Notes: generated by a model from the sequence alone, not told the origin. A stretch of DNA of 64,000 nucleotides from Solidesulfovibrio carbinolicus (GCF_004135975.1 NZ_CP026538.1:4304501-4368500); one strand, 5' to 3'. Numbered from the stretch's first letter, positions 35,065-44,801 are shown. Numbers and translations are program-made.

Positions 35065-36228
35065 ATGAGGTTTCCGCTTTTTCCCGCCAAGATCGCCCTG
35101 GCCGTGTGCCTGCCCGCCGTGGCCGCGCTGGTGCTTGGGCTTTTCGCCGTCTCCCGGCTGGACGGCCTGGCCGCGCGCTCCAAGACCCTGGAAACCGCCC
35201 GCCTGCCCCGGGCCGATCTGGCCGTGGCCGTGGAGCGCCGGCTGCTCCTGGCCGCCCAGGCCATCCGGGGCTATGCCCTGTCGGGCGACCGCGACGCCCT
35301 GGAGCGGGCCAAAAAAGACCTGGGCCAGGCCGCCGACGCCCTGCACGCCGCCCGCGAGGCGGCCAGCCGGCCCGGCATGGAAAGCCTGGCCGCCGAAGCC
35401 CAGAAGATCGGTTTTTTGCTCGACACCTACAAAAAAGCCGCCGAATCCGCCGCCGCCGCCAACGAGCTGGTGGCCAGGGACCGGGCCGATCTGGCCGCCG
35501 CCCAGGAGGCCTATGCCGCCGCCGTGGCTAGCTACATCGAATTCAAGACCGCCCAGTGGGACAAGGAGCTGGCCGCCAAATATCCCCAGCCCGACCCCCT
35601 GCGCCTGCACGCCAAACGGCTCAAGACCGCCCAGGCCGTCCAGGACGCCGGCCGCGACGTGCGGCTGGCCGCCGAGGCGGCCAAGGCCGAGCGCGACCCG
35701 GGCCGGCTGTCCCAGGCGCTTGCCCGCTACGACGAGGCCGAGGCCCTGCTGCGCGAAGTGAAAGCCGGCAGCGACGAGGAAAACAAGCGTCTGGCTCCGG
35801 TCTTCGCCGCCCTGGCCGCCTGCCGCCAAGCCGCCGGGGCGCTTTTGTCCGACTGGGAGGGCCTCAAGTCCACGGGCCGCCAGATCATCGAGGCCGAGCG
35901 GGCCGCCCTGGCCGCCGGGGCCGATCTCGGCGGGGCCACCCTGGCCGAGGCCGCCGCCGACGCCTCGGGGCTGGCCGATGCCGTGCGCGCCTCGCGCCTG
36001 CTTCTTGGCGGCGCGGCCTGGGGTATTTGCCTGGTCGGCATCGTCTTCGGCCTGGCCGTGGCCTTTCTCCTGGGCGGCCCGGTGCGGCGCTGCGCCTTTT
36101 TCGCCCGGGATCTGGCCGTGGGGCGCATGACCGGCAATTTGCCCGTGTCCGGCCACGACGAAACCGCCGTGCTGGCCGAAAGCCTGCGCGAAATGGCCCG
36201 GCGCATCGGCAAGCGGCTGGCCCGCTGA
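35065..36228 (+). CDS. Truncated chemoreceptor-like protein: four-helix sensor, two membrane helices and HAMP, no signalling domain
   Basis: A 387-residue protein starting at ATG 35065. Helix 1 (about residues 6-28) is followed by a roughly 280-residue Ala/Glu/Lys/Arg-rich helical periplasmic domain resembling the four-helix-bundle or helical-bimodular sensors of chemoreceptors. Helix 2 (about 308-335) leads to a HAMP-like linker (GPVRRCAFFARDLAVGRM; DETAVLAESLREMARRIG). The protein stops there at KRLAR, exactly where a methyl-accepting or kinase domain would begin. The stop is three bases before the next gene, so this looks like a settled form rather than a recent break. It may work as a stand-alone sensor or dimerisation partner. 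Confidence 0.65.
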   Translation: MRFPLFPAKIALAVCLPAVAALVLGLFAVSRLDGLAARSKTLETARLPRADLAVAVERRLLLAAQAIRGYALSGDRDALERAKKDLGQAADALHAAREAASRPGMESLAAEAQKIGFLLDTYKKAAESAAAANELVARDRADLAAAQEAYAAAVASYIEFKTAQWDKELAAKYPQPDPLRLHAKRLKTAQAVQDAGRDVRLAAEAAKAERDPGRLSQALARYDEAEALLREVKAGSDEENKRLAPVFAALAACRQAAGALLSDWEGLKSTGRQIIEAERAALAAGADLGGATLAEAAADASGLADAVRASRLLLGGAAWGICLVGIVFGLAVAFLLGGPVRRCAFFARDLAVGRMTGNLPVSGHDETAVLAESLREMARRIGKRLAR

Positions 36229-36231
36229 ACC

Positions 36232-37713
36232 ATGGCGACCCTGGCCGCCCGACTCCTTGGTCTGGCCCTGCTGGCCCTGGCTGCCTGGCTGTCCCTGGCG
36301 GCCGGCCCGGCCGAGGCCGCCAAGCCACTGGAATTTCGCGGCATCCCCTTTGGCGCGCCCCTGGCCGAGGTTCCCGGGCTGGTCCCGATCCTGGACGCCG
36401 GCCCGGTGGCCCTTTATCGCCGCGAAACCGAAAAGCCGGCCTTTGGCGAGGACTGCCCAACCACGGTGCGCTACGGCTTTTCCCGGGGAAAATTCTTTTT
36501 CGTGCGGCTGCATCTGGCCGGCTGCGAAGACCTCGGCAACGTCATCGCCGCCTACGAAGCCAAGTACGGCCGGCCGGCCCGGGAAGGCGCGCCGGGCTGG
36601 ACCCGGCTGGTCTGGCGACAACCCGCCCTGACCGTCAGCTTGTCCCACGACGCCCGGGAAGGGACCACCGACATCGACTACGTCTATCTCCCGGATCTCA
36701 GCCATGACGAGCGTGACACCTGGCAGAGCCTGGACGACGTGCGCGCCCATGGCCCCATCGGCTTTCGCGGCATCCGTTTCGGCCGCGACATCGAAAGCCT
36801 GCCCGAAATGGCCGAGGCCTACCGAGAAGGCGCGGCCGTCTACTACCGCCGGGCCGGCGAACGCCTGGAGCTGGGCGAAACGCGCCTGGGCGACATCCTC
36901 TACGGCTTTTACCAGGGCAAGTTCTTCGCCGTGCTCATGCGGGCCGACGCCGGGGTGGATTTCGAGGCCCTGCGCCAGGCCTATGCCGCCAAATACGGCG
37001 CGCCCCGGGCCATCGCGGCCACTCTGGAAGAAGAACTCGTCTGGAGCTGGCCGGGGGCCCAGATCGCGCTGTCGCGCGACACCGCCGCCGGCGGCCTGGC
37101 CATCCGCTACGCTGACGCCGCCCGGCTGGCCCAGGTCGTGGCCGCCGAGACCGCGGCCGGCGCGCCGCCGTCGCTGTCCGGGGGGCTTCGCATCTTTTCC
37201 AAGGGCGACCCGCCCCGGTCCTTTCGCGGCGCGGCCTTCGGCGCTCCCGAAACCGCCCTGCCCACGGGCGAATTCCTCTTCACCCACCGGGGCCGGCGCT
37301 ACCTGCGCCGGGCCGACGAACGCCTAAATCTCGGCGACATCCCGCTTATAAGCGTGGTCTACGCCTACGACGCCGGCAAACTGGCCGGCGTGGCCCTGAC
37401 CATCGCGCCCTCGGGCAGCGACCCCAAGGCCGACTACGAGCGTGTGCTGGCCGCCTACAGCGCCAAATACGGTCCGCCTGTCACCCGACCGGAACCTGAC
37501 GGCGCGACCATGCACCTGTGGTCCTGGCCCGGACTGTCGTTGGCCCTGGTGCGGCCGGCCAAGGGGCCCCTGGAGGTCCATTACGTGGACGCGTCGCTGC
37601 TGCGCCGTCGTGAGGCCGCCCTGGCCGAACGCGCCCTGGACGCCCTGGACCGCAAAACCTTCGCCCCGCCGCCGCACGGGGAAAACCGCATCGAAAACCC
37701 CGGACAGGAGTAG
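36232..37713 (+). CDS. Secreted protein with three tandem repeats of an unrecognised domain
   Basis: A 493-residue protein with a signal peptide (about residues 1-29, ending PAEAA). Three copies of a roughly 125-150-residue unit follow, starting near residues 33, 177 and 323. Each opens with FRGIPFG, FRGIRFG or FRGAAFG and has a YRR/LRR-plus-Leu-Gly strand. Each also has a YGF/YAY...GKF or GKL strand, then YxAKYGxP and an aromatic strand (VWRQPALTVSLS, VWSWPGAQIALS, LWSWPGLSLALV). The repeats diverge but keep the same order, so the gene grew by internal duplication. It sits between the truncated receptor and the GH57 gene with gaps of three and four bases. Function unknown; a carbohydrate- or ligand-binding role is only a guess. 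Confidence 0.7.
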   Translation: MATLAARLLGLALLALAAWLSLAAGPAEAAKPLEFRGIPFGAPLAEVPGLVPILDAGPVALYRRETEKPAFGEDCPTTVRYGFSRGKFFFVRLHLAGCEDLGNVIAAYEAKYGRPAREGAPGWTRLVWRQPALTVSLSHDAREGTTDIDYVYLPDLSHDERDTWQSLDDVRAHGPIGFRGIRFGRDIESLPEMAEAYREGAAVYYRRAGERLELGETRLGDILYGFYQGKFFAVLMRADAGVDFEALRQAYAAKYGAPRAIAATLEEELVWSWPGAQIALSRDTAAGGLAIRYADAARLAQVVAAETAAGAPPSLSGGLRIFSKGDPPRSFRGAAFGAPETALPTGEFLFTHRGRRYLRRADERLNLGDIPLISVVYAYDAGKLAGVALTIAPSGSDPKADYERVLAAYSAKYGPPVTRPEPDGATMHLWSWPGLSLALVRPAKGPLEVHYVDASLLRRREAALAERALDALDRKTFAPPPHGENRIENPGQE

Positions 37714-37717
37714 CACC

Positions 37718-39973
37718 ATGGACCGCGCCCTGTGCATCCACGGCCATTTTTACCAGCCCCCCCGCGAGGACCCCTGGCTTGGCCGCATCCTGCCCGAAGG
37801 CAGCGCCGCCCCGGCCGTGCACTGGAACGAACGCATCTGCCGCGAATCCTACGCTCCCATGGCCCGGGCCCGCCGCCAGGACGGGGCCGGACGCATCGCC
37901 GAATTGTTCAACTGCTACAGCCACATGAGCTTCAACGCCGGCCCCACGCTCATGTCCTGGATGGCCCGCTCCGCCCCGGACACCTACGCCCGCATCCTGG
38001 AAGCCGACCGCGAGAGCCTGGCCCGCCTGGGCCACGGCAACGCCCTGGCCCAGATCTATCACCACGTCATCATGCCCCTGGCCACCGAGCGCGACAAACG
38101 CCTGGAAGTCGCCTGGGCCGTGGACGACTTCAAGGCCCGGTTCGGGCGCGATCCCGAGGGCATGTGGCTGTCCGAGACCGCCGTGGACACCCCGACCCTG
38201 GAAGCCCTGGCCCAGGCCGGCATCCGCTTCACCATCCTGGCCCCGTCCCAGGCCACGGCCGTAAGCGACAACGGCCGCGACTGGCGCGGCGTGGACGCCG
38301 GCTCCCTGGACATCCGCCGGCCCTACGCCGTGCGCCTGCCGTCCGGCCGGGAAATCGCGGTCTTTTTCTACCACGGCCCCCTGTCCCAGGCCGTGGCCTT
38401 CGAAAACCTGCTGGCCGACGGCGAACACTTCTTCCGCCGCCTGTCCGAATCGGCCGGCGGGGGGCTTTTATCCCTGGCCACCGACGGCGAAACCTACGGC
38501 CACCACTTCAAATTCGGCGAAATGGCCCTGGCCTACGCCCTGGACCAGGCAAAATCCGGCCGCGACGGCCTGACCCTCACCAACTTCGCCGCCTATCTGG
38601 CCGCCAATCCGCCCAAGGCCTACGCCAAGGTCCGCGAGGCCTCGGCCTGGAGCTGCGCCCACGGCGTGGAACGCTGGCGCTCGGACTGCGGCTGCACCGC
38701 CGGCGACCACCCGGGCTACAACCAGCGCTGGCGCGCCCCCCTGCGAAACGCCCTGGATTTGCTCAAGTCCCGCCTGGACGCCCACTTCGACGCCAAGGCC
38801 GGCGCGCTCTTCAAGGACCCCGAGGCCGCCCTTGTCGCCTACGGCCAGGTGCTGGCCGGCACGCAGTCCAAGGAAGGCTTCGAACGGCTGCACATGGCTG
38901 CCACGGCCGACGCCGTCCGCCGGGGCGCGGCCTGGAAACTCCTGTCCATGCAGGCCTGGGGCCTGGCTGCGTTTGCCAGCTGCGCCTGGTTTTTCGACGA
39001 GATCTCGCGCCTGGAGCCGGTCAACGCCATGACCTTTGCCCTGCGCGCCGTGGAACTCGCCCGGGCCACCGGCATGGCCGACCCGGAACCGGAAATCCTG
39101 GCCATCCTGGCCCAGGCCCGCTCCAACGAACAAGCCATGGGCAACGGGGCCGACATCTGGGAAACCATGGCCCGGCCCCGGCGCGAAACGCCCAAAACGC
39201 TCATCGCCCAGGCGCTTGTGACCCTGGCCCTGGAAAACCGGCTCCCCCTGGGCGGCGAGGAAGCCGCGGCAACTTGGCCCGGCGTCGCCGTGGCCGTGCG
39301 CCTGGAAAACGCCCAGGCCGGCGCGCCGCGCCCCGGCTCGGCCGCCATCGTCTACCGCCATGAAACCGCTGCCGAGCGCTACGAACTGACCTATACCCCC
39401 TCGCCCACGTCCGATCCCTTCGCCGCCTGCGCCGCCATCCGGCCGGCCACGGGTGGAGTCGAGGAAGGCTTTGCCTTCGAGGCCGTGGGCTTGCCCGTCA
39501 ATAAACGCCAGGCCCTGGCCGACGCCTTCTCGCGCCACCACGCCGAAGTCTTCCACGCCGAAAACCTCGCCGCCGCCGCCGTGGCCCGAAGCCTCGTCAC
39601 CGAGCGCCAGGAAGCCCAGAACACCCTGACCCTGGCCCCCCTTGTCCTGCACCTCTGGCCGGGCCTGTTGTGGCTCGAAGTCTTCGAACCGCCGCTGCCG
39701 CCCAAAAAACGCCAGCTGCTCCACCTGTTCCTCAAGCACACCGGCGACGGTTCGCCCGTCAAGGCCGCCCTGGAAGCCCGCATCGCCGCCGAAGCCGCCC
39801 GGCTCATCGAACAGCCCGACCCGGACTGGCGACTTCTGGCCCGCCTGACCCGCCACGCCGCAGAACTGGGGCTGCACCCCGACTGGTGGGCCGCCCAGAA
39901 CGCCCTGTGGCAACGCCGGCCCTTCGCCGGCCCGGCCCGGGAACTGGCCGAAGCCCTGGGCTTTGCCGTGTAG
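37718..39973 (+). CDS. GH57-family glycoside hydrolase/alpha-glucan enzyme with C-terminal DUF3536-like region
   Basis: A 751-residue cytoplasmic protein. It opens with CIHGHFYQPPREDPWLG, the GH57 block I (His-Gln-Pro). The probable nucleophile Glu lies in GMWLSETAVDTPTL near residue 155. SLATDGETYGHHFKFGE near residue 250 holds the later conserved Asp/Glu/His. The region after about residue 290, with CSCAHGVERWRSDCGC-like cysteines (SWSCAHGVERWRSDCGC), matches the long C-terminal part of such proteins. GH57 enzymes include amylopullulanases, 4-alpha-glucanotransferases and branching enzymes; the exact activity is open. Its gene begins four bases after the tri-repeat gene, so the three genes from 35.1 kb form one operon. 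Confidence 0.85.
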   Translation: MDRALCIHGHFYQPPREDPWLGRILPEGSAAPAVHWNERICRESYAPMARARRQDGAGRIAELFNCYSHMSFNAGPTLMSWMARSAPDTYARILEADRESLARLGHGNALAQIYHHVIMPLATERDKRLEVAWAVDDFKARFGRDPEGMWLSETAVDTPTLEALAQAGIRFTILAPSQATAVSDNGRDWRGVDAGSLDIRRPYAVRLPSGREIAVFFYHGPLSQAVAFENLLADGEHFFRRLSESAGGGLLSLATDGETYGHHFKFGEMALAYALDQAKSGRDGLTLTNFAAYLAANPPKAYAKVREASAWSCAHGVERWRSDCGCTAGDHPGYNQRWRAPLRNALDLLKSRLDAHFDAKAGALFKDPEAALVAYGQVLAGTQSKEGFERLHMAATADAVRRGAAWKLLSMQAWGLAAFASCAWFFDEISRLEPVNAMTFALRAVELARATGMADPEPEILAILAQARSNEQAMGNGADIWETMARPRRETPKTLIAQALVTLALENRLPLGGEEAAATWPGVAVAVRLENAQAGAPRPGSAAIVYRHETAAERYELTYTPSPTSDPFAACAAIRPATGGVEEGFAFEAVGLPVNKRQALADAFSRHHAEVFHAENLAAAAVARSLVTERQEAQNTLTLAPLVLHLWPGLLWLEVFEPPLPPKKRQLLHLFLKHTGDGSPVKAALEARIAAEAARLIEQPDPDWRLLARLTRHAAELGLHPDWWAAQNALWQRRPFAGPARELAEALGFAV

Positions 39974-39988
39974 CATCGCGGATATTTG

Positions 39989-40010
39989 CCCTGGGGCGAC
40001 AGGGTTTTTT
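39989..40010 (+). terminator. Short hairpin with T-run after GH57 gene
   Basis: The stem CCCTG/CAGGG with a six-base loop is followed by six T. The stem is only five bases, so termination may be partial. Confidence 0.5.
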
Positions 40011-40161
40011 GCCGCTTGGCGCAAAAAGACCGGCCCCGGGGATTGTGCGCCGCCCGGCGCACGGGTTACCGATTGGAAACAAAACCGGCAACGCCAGCCG
40101 GGCCGGGCCGGGGCCGCCGGCCGCACCCTTGTAAAGACTTCGACCGCTACGGGAGACGACC

Positions 40162-40476
40162 ATGCTGCGACACGTTCCGGCCGTCCTGGCCGTTCTGGCC
40201 CTGGCCCTGGCCATCGGCGGCTGCTCCGCCAAATCCGCCAAGCCCGCCAAACAGACCTACATCAACATCGATCAGGTCTTCGCCGCCTACGACGCCAACG
40301 GCGACGGCAAAATCACCAAGGAAGAATTCACCGCCAAATTCCAGCAGAAACAAAAAGCCGATACGGCCTGGAAGAAAATCGACAAGAGCAGCAACGGTTT
40401 CGTCGAACGTACCCTCAACGACGACGAGCCGCTGCGCGTCTGGAACGACGTCGAATCCCAAAACGAGCCGTATTAG
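40162..40476 (+). CDS. Small EF-hand lipoprotein
   Basis: A 104-residue protein. A signal peptide ends in a lipobox (LAIGGC, Cys21), predicting a lipid-anchored periplasmic or outer-membrane protein. Residues 44-55 (DANGDGKITKEE) form a canonical calcium-binding EF-hand loop. A second, degenerate loop (DKSSNGFVERTL) follows near residue 75, lacking several ligand Asp residues. Calmodulin-like pairs of this kind occur in many Desulfovibrio periplasmic proteins, usually of unknown role. It stands alone before the repeat cluster. Confidence 0.75.
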   Translation: MLRHVPAVLAVLALALAIGGCSAKSAKPAKQTYINIDQVFAAYDANGDGKITKEEFTAKFQQKQKADTAWKKIDKSSNGFVERTLNDDEPLRVWNDVESQNEPY

Positions 40477-40482
40477 CCGGCA

Positions 40483-40570
40483 GCAGGGCGCTGCCCTGCA
40501 CCCGCTGGGACGCTGTCCCAGACCCTGCCAGGGCGCTGCCCTGGACCCGCCGGGGGGCTCAGCCCCCCGG
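40483..40570. repeat. Array of four evenly spaced GC-rich palindromes
   Basis: Four perfect or near-perfect palindromes lie at 40483-40499, 40506-40520, 40528-40544 and 40550-40570. Their centres are 22-24 bases apart and they are separated by short linkers of the ACCCGC / GACCCTG type. The first three share the centre GCT; the last has CTCA, like the long repeat family. The array starts seven bases after the EF-hand gene stop. Confidence 0.85.
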
Positions 40571-40620
40571 ACCCCCGACCTGGGGTGGCCACCACATCCC
40601 CGTTCCGGGTAACCCCGGGC

Positions 40621-40736
40621 GAAGCGCTCCCGCGCCCAAGGGGTCTTGGCGCACTCACACTTTTCGACGTAATATCGGCCTCTTACCGAACCCAGGAGGG
40701 GTTTCCAAAGGGGCTCAGCCCCTTTGGCCGCCGGAG
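40621..40736 (-). repeat. Dispersed palindromic repeat, copy C (long form), head cut by IS110
   Basis: Read on the minus strand this is the same unit as copy B at 27.1 kb (about 90 % identity by eye over some 115 bases), including the 23-base palindrome at 40705-40727. Its head is interrupted at CT/CCGGCGGCC: the bases that should precede it appear beyond the IS110 element, at 41,898 onward. Without the insertion it would follow the 790-residue gene's stop by about 25 bases. Confidence 0.88.
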
Positions 40737-40776
40737 CAACGGTGGTTCAAGTCAACCCCAGAAGGCTGGTTAAGGC

Positions 40777-41890
<1,114 letters not shown>

Positions 41891-41923
41891 ATACAAGGCA
41901 CTCTTCTCTGCGCTCCTCCTGCC

Positions 41924-44296
41924 CTACCCGGCGAATTCCTGCAGCAGCACGGCGATTTCCTCACGGATGACGGCGGCGGCCGCCTTGGGCACGGCGGTTT
42001 CGAGTTCGGCCAGCAGGCTTGCGCGCAGGGTGTTGAGGGCGGCGTCGAGGTCGCCGGGGGTGACGCGGCCGCCGAGGCCGTTTAAGGCGTCGCGGGCGTC
42101 TTGGGCGGCTGCGTCCACGGCGGCGGTGAGATTGTCCAGGGCGCTGGCCGAGGCGACGTCGGCGAGCAGGGTTTGGCGCAGGGTGGCGGCCAGGGCCTCG
42201 GGATCGATGCGCTCGCTTTCGAGGTTTTCCAGGCGCAGCTCCAGGGTCTGGGCCAGGGAGACGGCCTCCTGGCGGGCCGTGGCGGCGGCGGTTTCGGCCA
42301 GGGCGTCGAACCGGGCGTCGAGGTTGCGGATCTCCGCGACGGCGACCTGTCTGGCGGTTTCGGCCAGGTCAGCCAGGCGTTCATCCAGACTGGCGGCCAG
42401 GGTTTGGATTTCCTGGCGAGCGGCCTCGGCCGTGGCTTCGAAACGGGCATCGAGGCTGGCGGACAGGTCGGCGGCCAGGGTTTTGCCCAGGCCGTCCAGG
42501 GCTTCGGCCAAACGCTTGCCGGTGACAAAATCTTCGGGGTCGGGCAATTCCCGGCGCAGTTCGGCCAAGCGTTCATCCAGGCTCGCGGCCAGGGTTTCGC
42601 CCAGGCCGTCCAGGGCTTCGGCCAGACGCTTGCCGGTGACGAAATCTTCGGGGTCGGGCAGTTCCCGGCGCAGTTCGGCCAGGCTGGTTTCCATGGAGCG
42701 GGCGAAGTCCTCGAACTGGGTGTGGCGTCCCTGGCCCAGGGCTTCGAGGCGGGCCAGGCTTTCGCGCAGGCGCTCCAGGGTGGCGTCGAGGTCGCCGGAC
42801 GAGGCCGCGGCCGGCGGCGGCAGTTCGGCCAGCAAGGCGGCGCGGTGGTCTTCCAGGCTGGCGCGCACCTCGGCCAGGATGTCGTCCTTGAGGCTGGAGG
42901 CGTCCGAGGCCGGTTCGTACTTGGCGAGCAGGCTTTCGACGCGAAGGGTCAGCGCGCTTTCCAGGCGGCCGGCCAGGGCCACGGCCAGGGCGTTCTCATC
43001 GGGCGGCGGCGGCAGGGCGTCGAGGCGGCCGGCCAAGTCGGCGGCGGCGGCCTCCAGGGCGGCGATGCGGCCGGCCAGGGCCTTGTCCGGGGCCGGGGTT
43101 TCAGCCTCGACGGCCGGGGCCTTGGAGGAATCGATGAGATTGTCCAGAGCGCCGAGGTCGATGCCGCCCACGGACGGCCCAGCCTGGGCGCGGGCGGCCA
43201 TGGCCGGCATGGCGGCCGCGCCCACGGCGACGGCGGCTGCTGCGGCGGCGGCCAGGGGAATGGCCTCGGCCGGCAGCTCGCCGGCTTTGGGCAGATCGGC
43301 GAAATCGGTCAGATCGTCGTCCTCGGGCAGGGAGTCGCGCGGGGCGGGCTTGTCCGGGGCGGCCTCGAAGGCGGCCAGGGCGTCGTCGTCCTCGGGGACG
43401 TCGGGCAGCGTGCCGAGCAGATCGGGCAGGGGCTCGTCGTCGCCGGGTTCAGCCAACAGCGCGTCGATGTCGGCGTCGGAAACGGCCTTGGGGGCTTCGT
43501 CGTCGTCGATGTCGGCCAGGAGGACGGCGGCCACGGCTTCTGGTTCGCCGGCAGCGGCCGCTTCGGGCGTGGCGGTTTCAAAGTCGAGGTCGGCCAAGTC
43601 CATGGGCTCGTCGCTGTCCGAGGCGGACTCGGCGGTCTCGGCGGGCGCGGCGTCAAGGTCGCCGAAATCGATGTCGTCCAGGCTGCCCTCGGCGTCCGCG
43701 TCTTTGGCGGTGTCGCCAAGGCCGAGCTCTTCGAAGGAGACATCGGCAATATCGGGGGCGGCGGCCTCCGGGGCCGCGTCGTCGTCCAGGCCCAGGCCGG
43801 TGAGATCCAGGGCGTCGTCTTCGTCGGCGGCAACGGCGGACGCGGCGCGCGGCGCGGGTTTGTCGTCGTCCAGGCCCAGGCCGGCCAGGGGATCGTCGGC
43901 GTCGTCGTCCAGGCCGAAATTGGAAAGATCAATGGCGTCGTCGTCCGCTGCGGCGGCGGTCGCCTTGGGGGCGGCGTCCTCGGCCTCGAAGCCGGCCAGA
44001 TCAATGAGGTCGTCCTCGCCGTCCGAAGCGGCGGCGGCCTTGGGCGCGTCATCGACCTCGAAACCGGCCAGGTCGAAAAGATCGTCCTCGCCGGCGGCAT
44101 CCGCCGGGGCGGCTGCGGCCGGCGGCGCTTTGGCGGGCAGGGGTTCGGCGTCGCCGAAAAGATCGTCGAGCTCTTGTTCGAAGCTCATATCGACGCCGTC
44201 GTCGGCCGCGCCATTCCCGGCGCCGCCCTCTTCCACGAGGTCGGTGAGATCGATGATGTCGTCGTCGGCATCGGGAAGGGGCTTGTCGCTTGCCAT
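41924..44296 (-). CDS. Large acidic protein: DxxDLxxF-type motif repeats followed by a long coiled coil
   Basis: A 790-residue protein with no membrane helix except a short Ala-rich segment near residues 345-365. Residues 1-310 are extremely acidic and Ala-rich. They contain at least eight short motifs such as DDIIDLTDL, DDLFDLAGFE, DDLIDLAGFE, DAIDLSNFGLDDD and ALDLTGLGLDDD. Residues about 400-780 are heptad-rich Leu/Ala/Glu coiled coil, including an almost exact 38-residue duplication around residues 530-605 (both copies share ELRRELPDPEDFVTGKRLAE). It starts at ATG 44296 with GAGG upstream. The linear acidic motifs could be docking sites and the rod a spacer; no family is recognised. Its 3' side is where IS110 inserted. 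Confidence 0.7.
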   Translation of the reverse strand: MASDKPLPDADDDIIDLTDLVEEGGAGNGAADDGVDMSFEQELDDLFGDAEPLPAKAPPAAAAPADAAGEDDLFDLAGFEVDDAPKAAAASDGEDDLIDLAGFEAEDAAPKATAAAADDDAIDLSNFGLDDDADDPLAGLGLDDDKPAPRAASAVAADEDDALDLTGLGLDDDAAPEAAAPDIADVSFEELGLGDTAKDADAEGSLDDIDFGDLDAAPAETAESASDSDEPMDLADLDFETATPEAAAAGEPEAVAAVLLADIDDDEAPKAVSDADIDALLAEPGDDEPLPDLLGTLPDVPEDDDALAAFEAAPDKPAPRDSLPEDDDLTDFADLPKAGELPAEAIPLAAAAAAAVAVGAAAMPAMAARAQAGPSVGGIDLGALDNLIDSSKAPAVEAETPAPDKALAGRIAALEAAAADLAGRLDALPPPPDENALAVALAGRLESALTLRVESLLAKYEPASDASSLKDDILAEVRASLEDHRAALLAELPPPAAASSGDLDATLERLRESLARLEALGQGRHTQFEDFARSMETSLAELRRELPDPEDFVTGKRLAEALDGLGETLAASLDERLAELRRELPDPEDFVTGKRLAEALDGLGKTLAADLSASLDARFEATAEAARQEIQTLAASLDERLADLAETARQVAVAEIRNLDARFDALAETAAATARQEAVSLAQTLELRLENLESERIDPEALAATLRQTLLADVASASALDNLTAAVDAAAQDARDALNGLGGRVTPGDLDAALNTLRASLLAELETAVPKAAAAVIREEIAVLLQEFAG

Positions 44297-44325
44297 GGAA
44301 TACCTCGGCCGGGTTGCATCGCGCC

Positions 44326-44362
44326 GTCGCGGGACCGGGGGATAGGCTCCCGGTCCCGCGAC
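44326..44362 (-). terminator. Perfect 14-bp hairpin after cytochrome c3
   Basis: The arms 44326-44339 and 44349-44362 pair perfectly around a nine-base loop, 13 bases after the cytochrome stop. No T-run follows on the minus strand. It may stabilise the mRNA 3' end or act as a Rho-assisted terminator. Confidence 0.6.
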
Positions 44363-44375
44363 TTGCGCAGTGGGG

Positions 44376-44762
44376 TTAGGCGCCCTTCTTGGGGTGGCAC
44401 TCAGGGCACTTGGTGGGGCCCTTGGCTTCCTTCTTGTGGCAGCCCATGCAGCTCTTTTCGCTCTTCATGTCGTGGAAGGCACGATAGAACGACTTGTCGC
44501 TGGTCTTGTCCTTGGGATCAAGGCTGTCATGGCAGCCGGCCGCAGAGCACTTCTGCGAGGCTTCGCCCTTGTGATGGCAGGCCTTGCAGTCGATCTTGGC
44601 GTGTCCCTTGTGGGAGAACTTCACCGGCGACTGGGTGGCAGGCATGCCCTCGGGGGCTTTGATCTCTCCGTCAGCCGGAGCGTCCACGGCGTGGACCATG
44701 GGCAGGCCGACAAAGCCCACCAGCGAGGCGCACATCAGACACGAAACCAATGCTTTTCTCAT
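44376..44762 (-). CDS. Periplasmic tetraheme cytochrome c3 (class III)
   Basis: A 128-residue precursor. The signal peptide (residues 1-25, ending PMVHA) directs export. Four heme c sites are present: CKACH (59-63), CSAAGCH (72-78, with the four-residue spacing typical of class III), CMGCH (105-109) and CPECH (119-123). Upstream His residues (FSHKGH) fit bis-His coordination. In Desulfovibrio this cytochrome accepts electrons from periplasmic hydrogenases and feeds transmembrane redox complexes. It has a very strong ribosome binding site (AAGGAGGTG) and a good sigma-70 promoter, consistent with high expression. Confidence 0.95.
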   Translation of the reverse strand: MRKALVSCLMCASLVGFVGLPMVHAVDAPADGEIKAPEGMPATQSPVKFSHKGHAKIDCKACHHKGEASQKCSAAGCHDSLDPKDKTSDKSFYRAFHDMKSEKSCMGCHKKEAKGPTKCPECHPKKGA

Positions 44763-44801
44763 CCCTCACACCTCCTTCCAAGAAGAATTTATCACTTAGA
44801 G

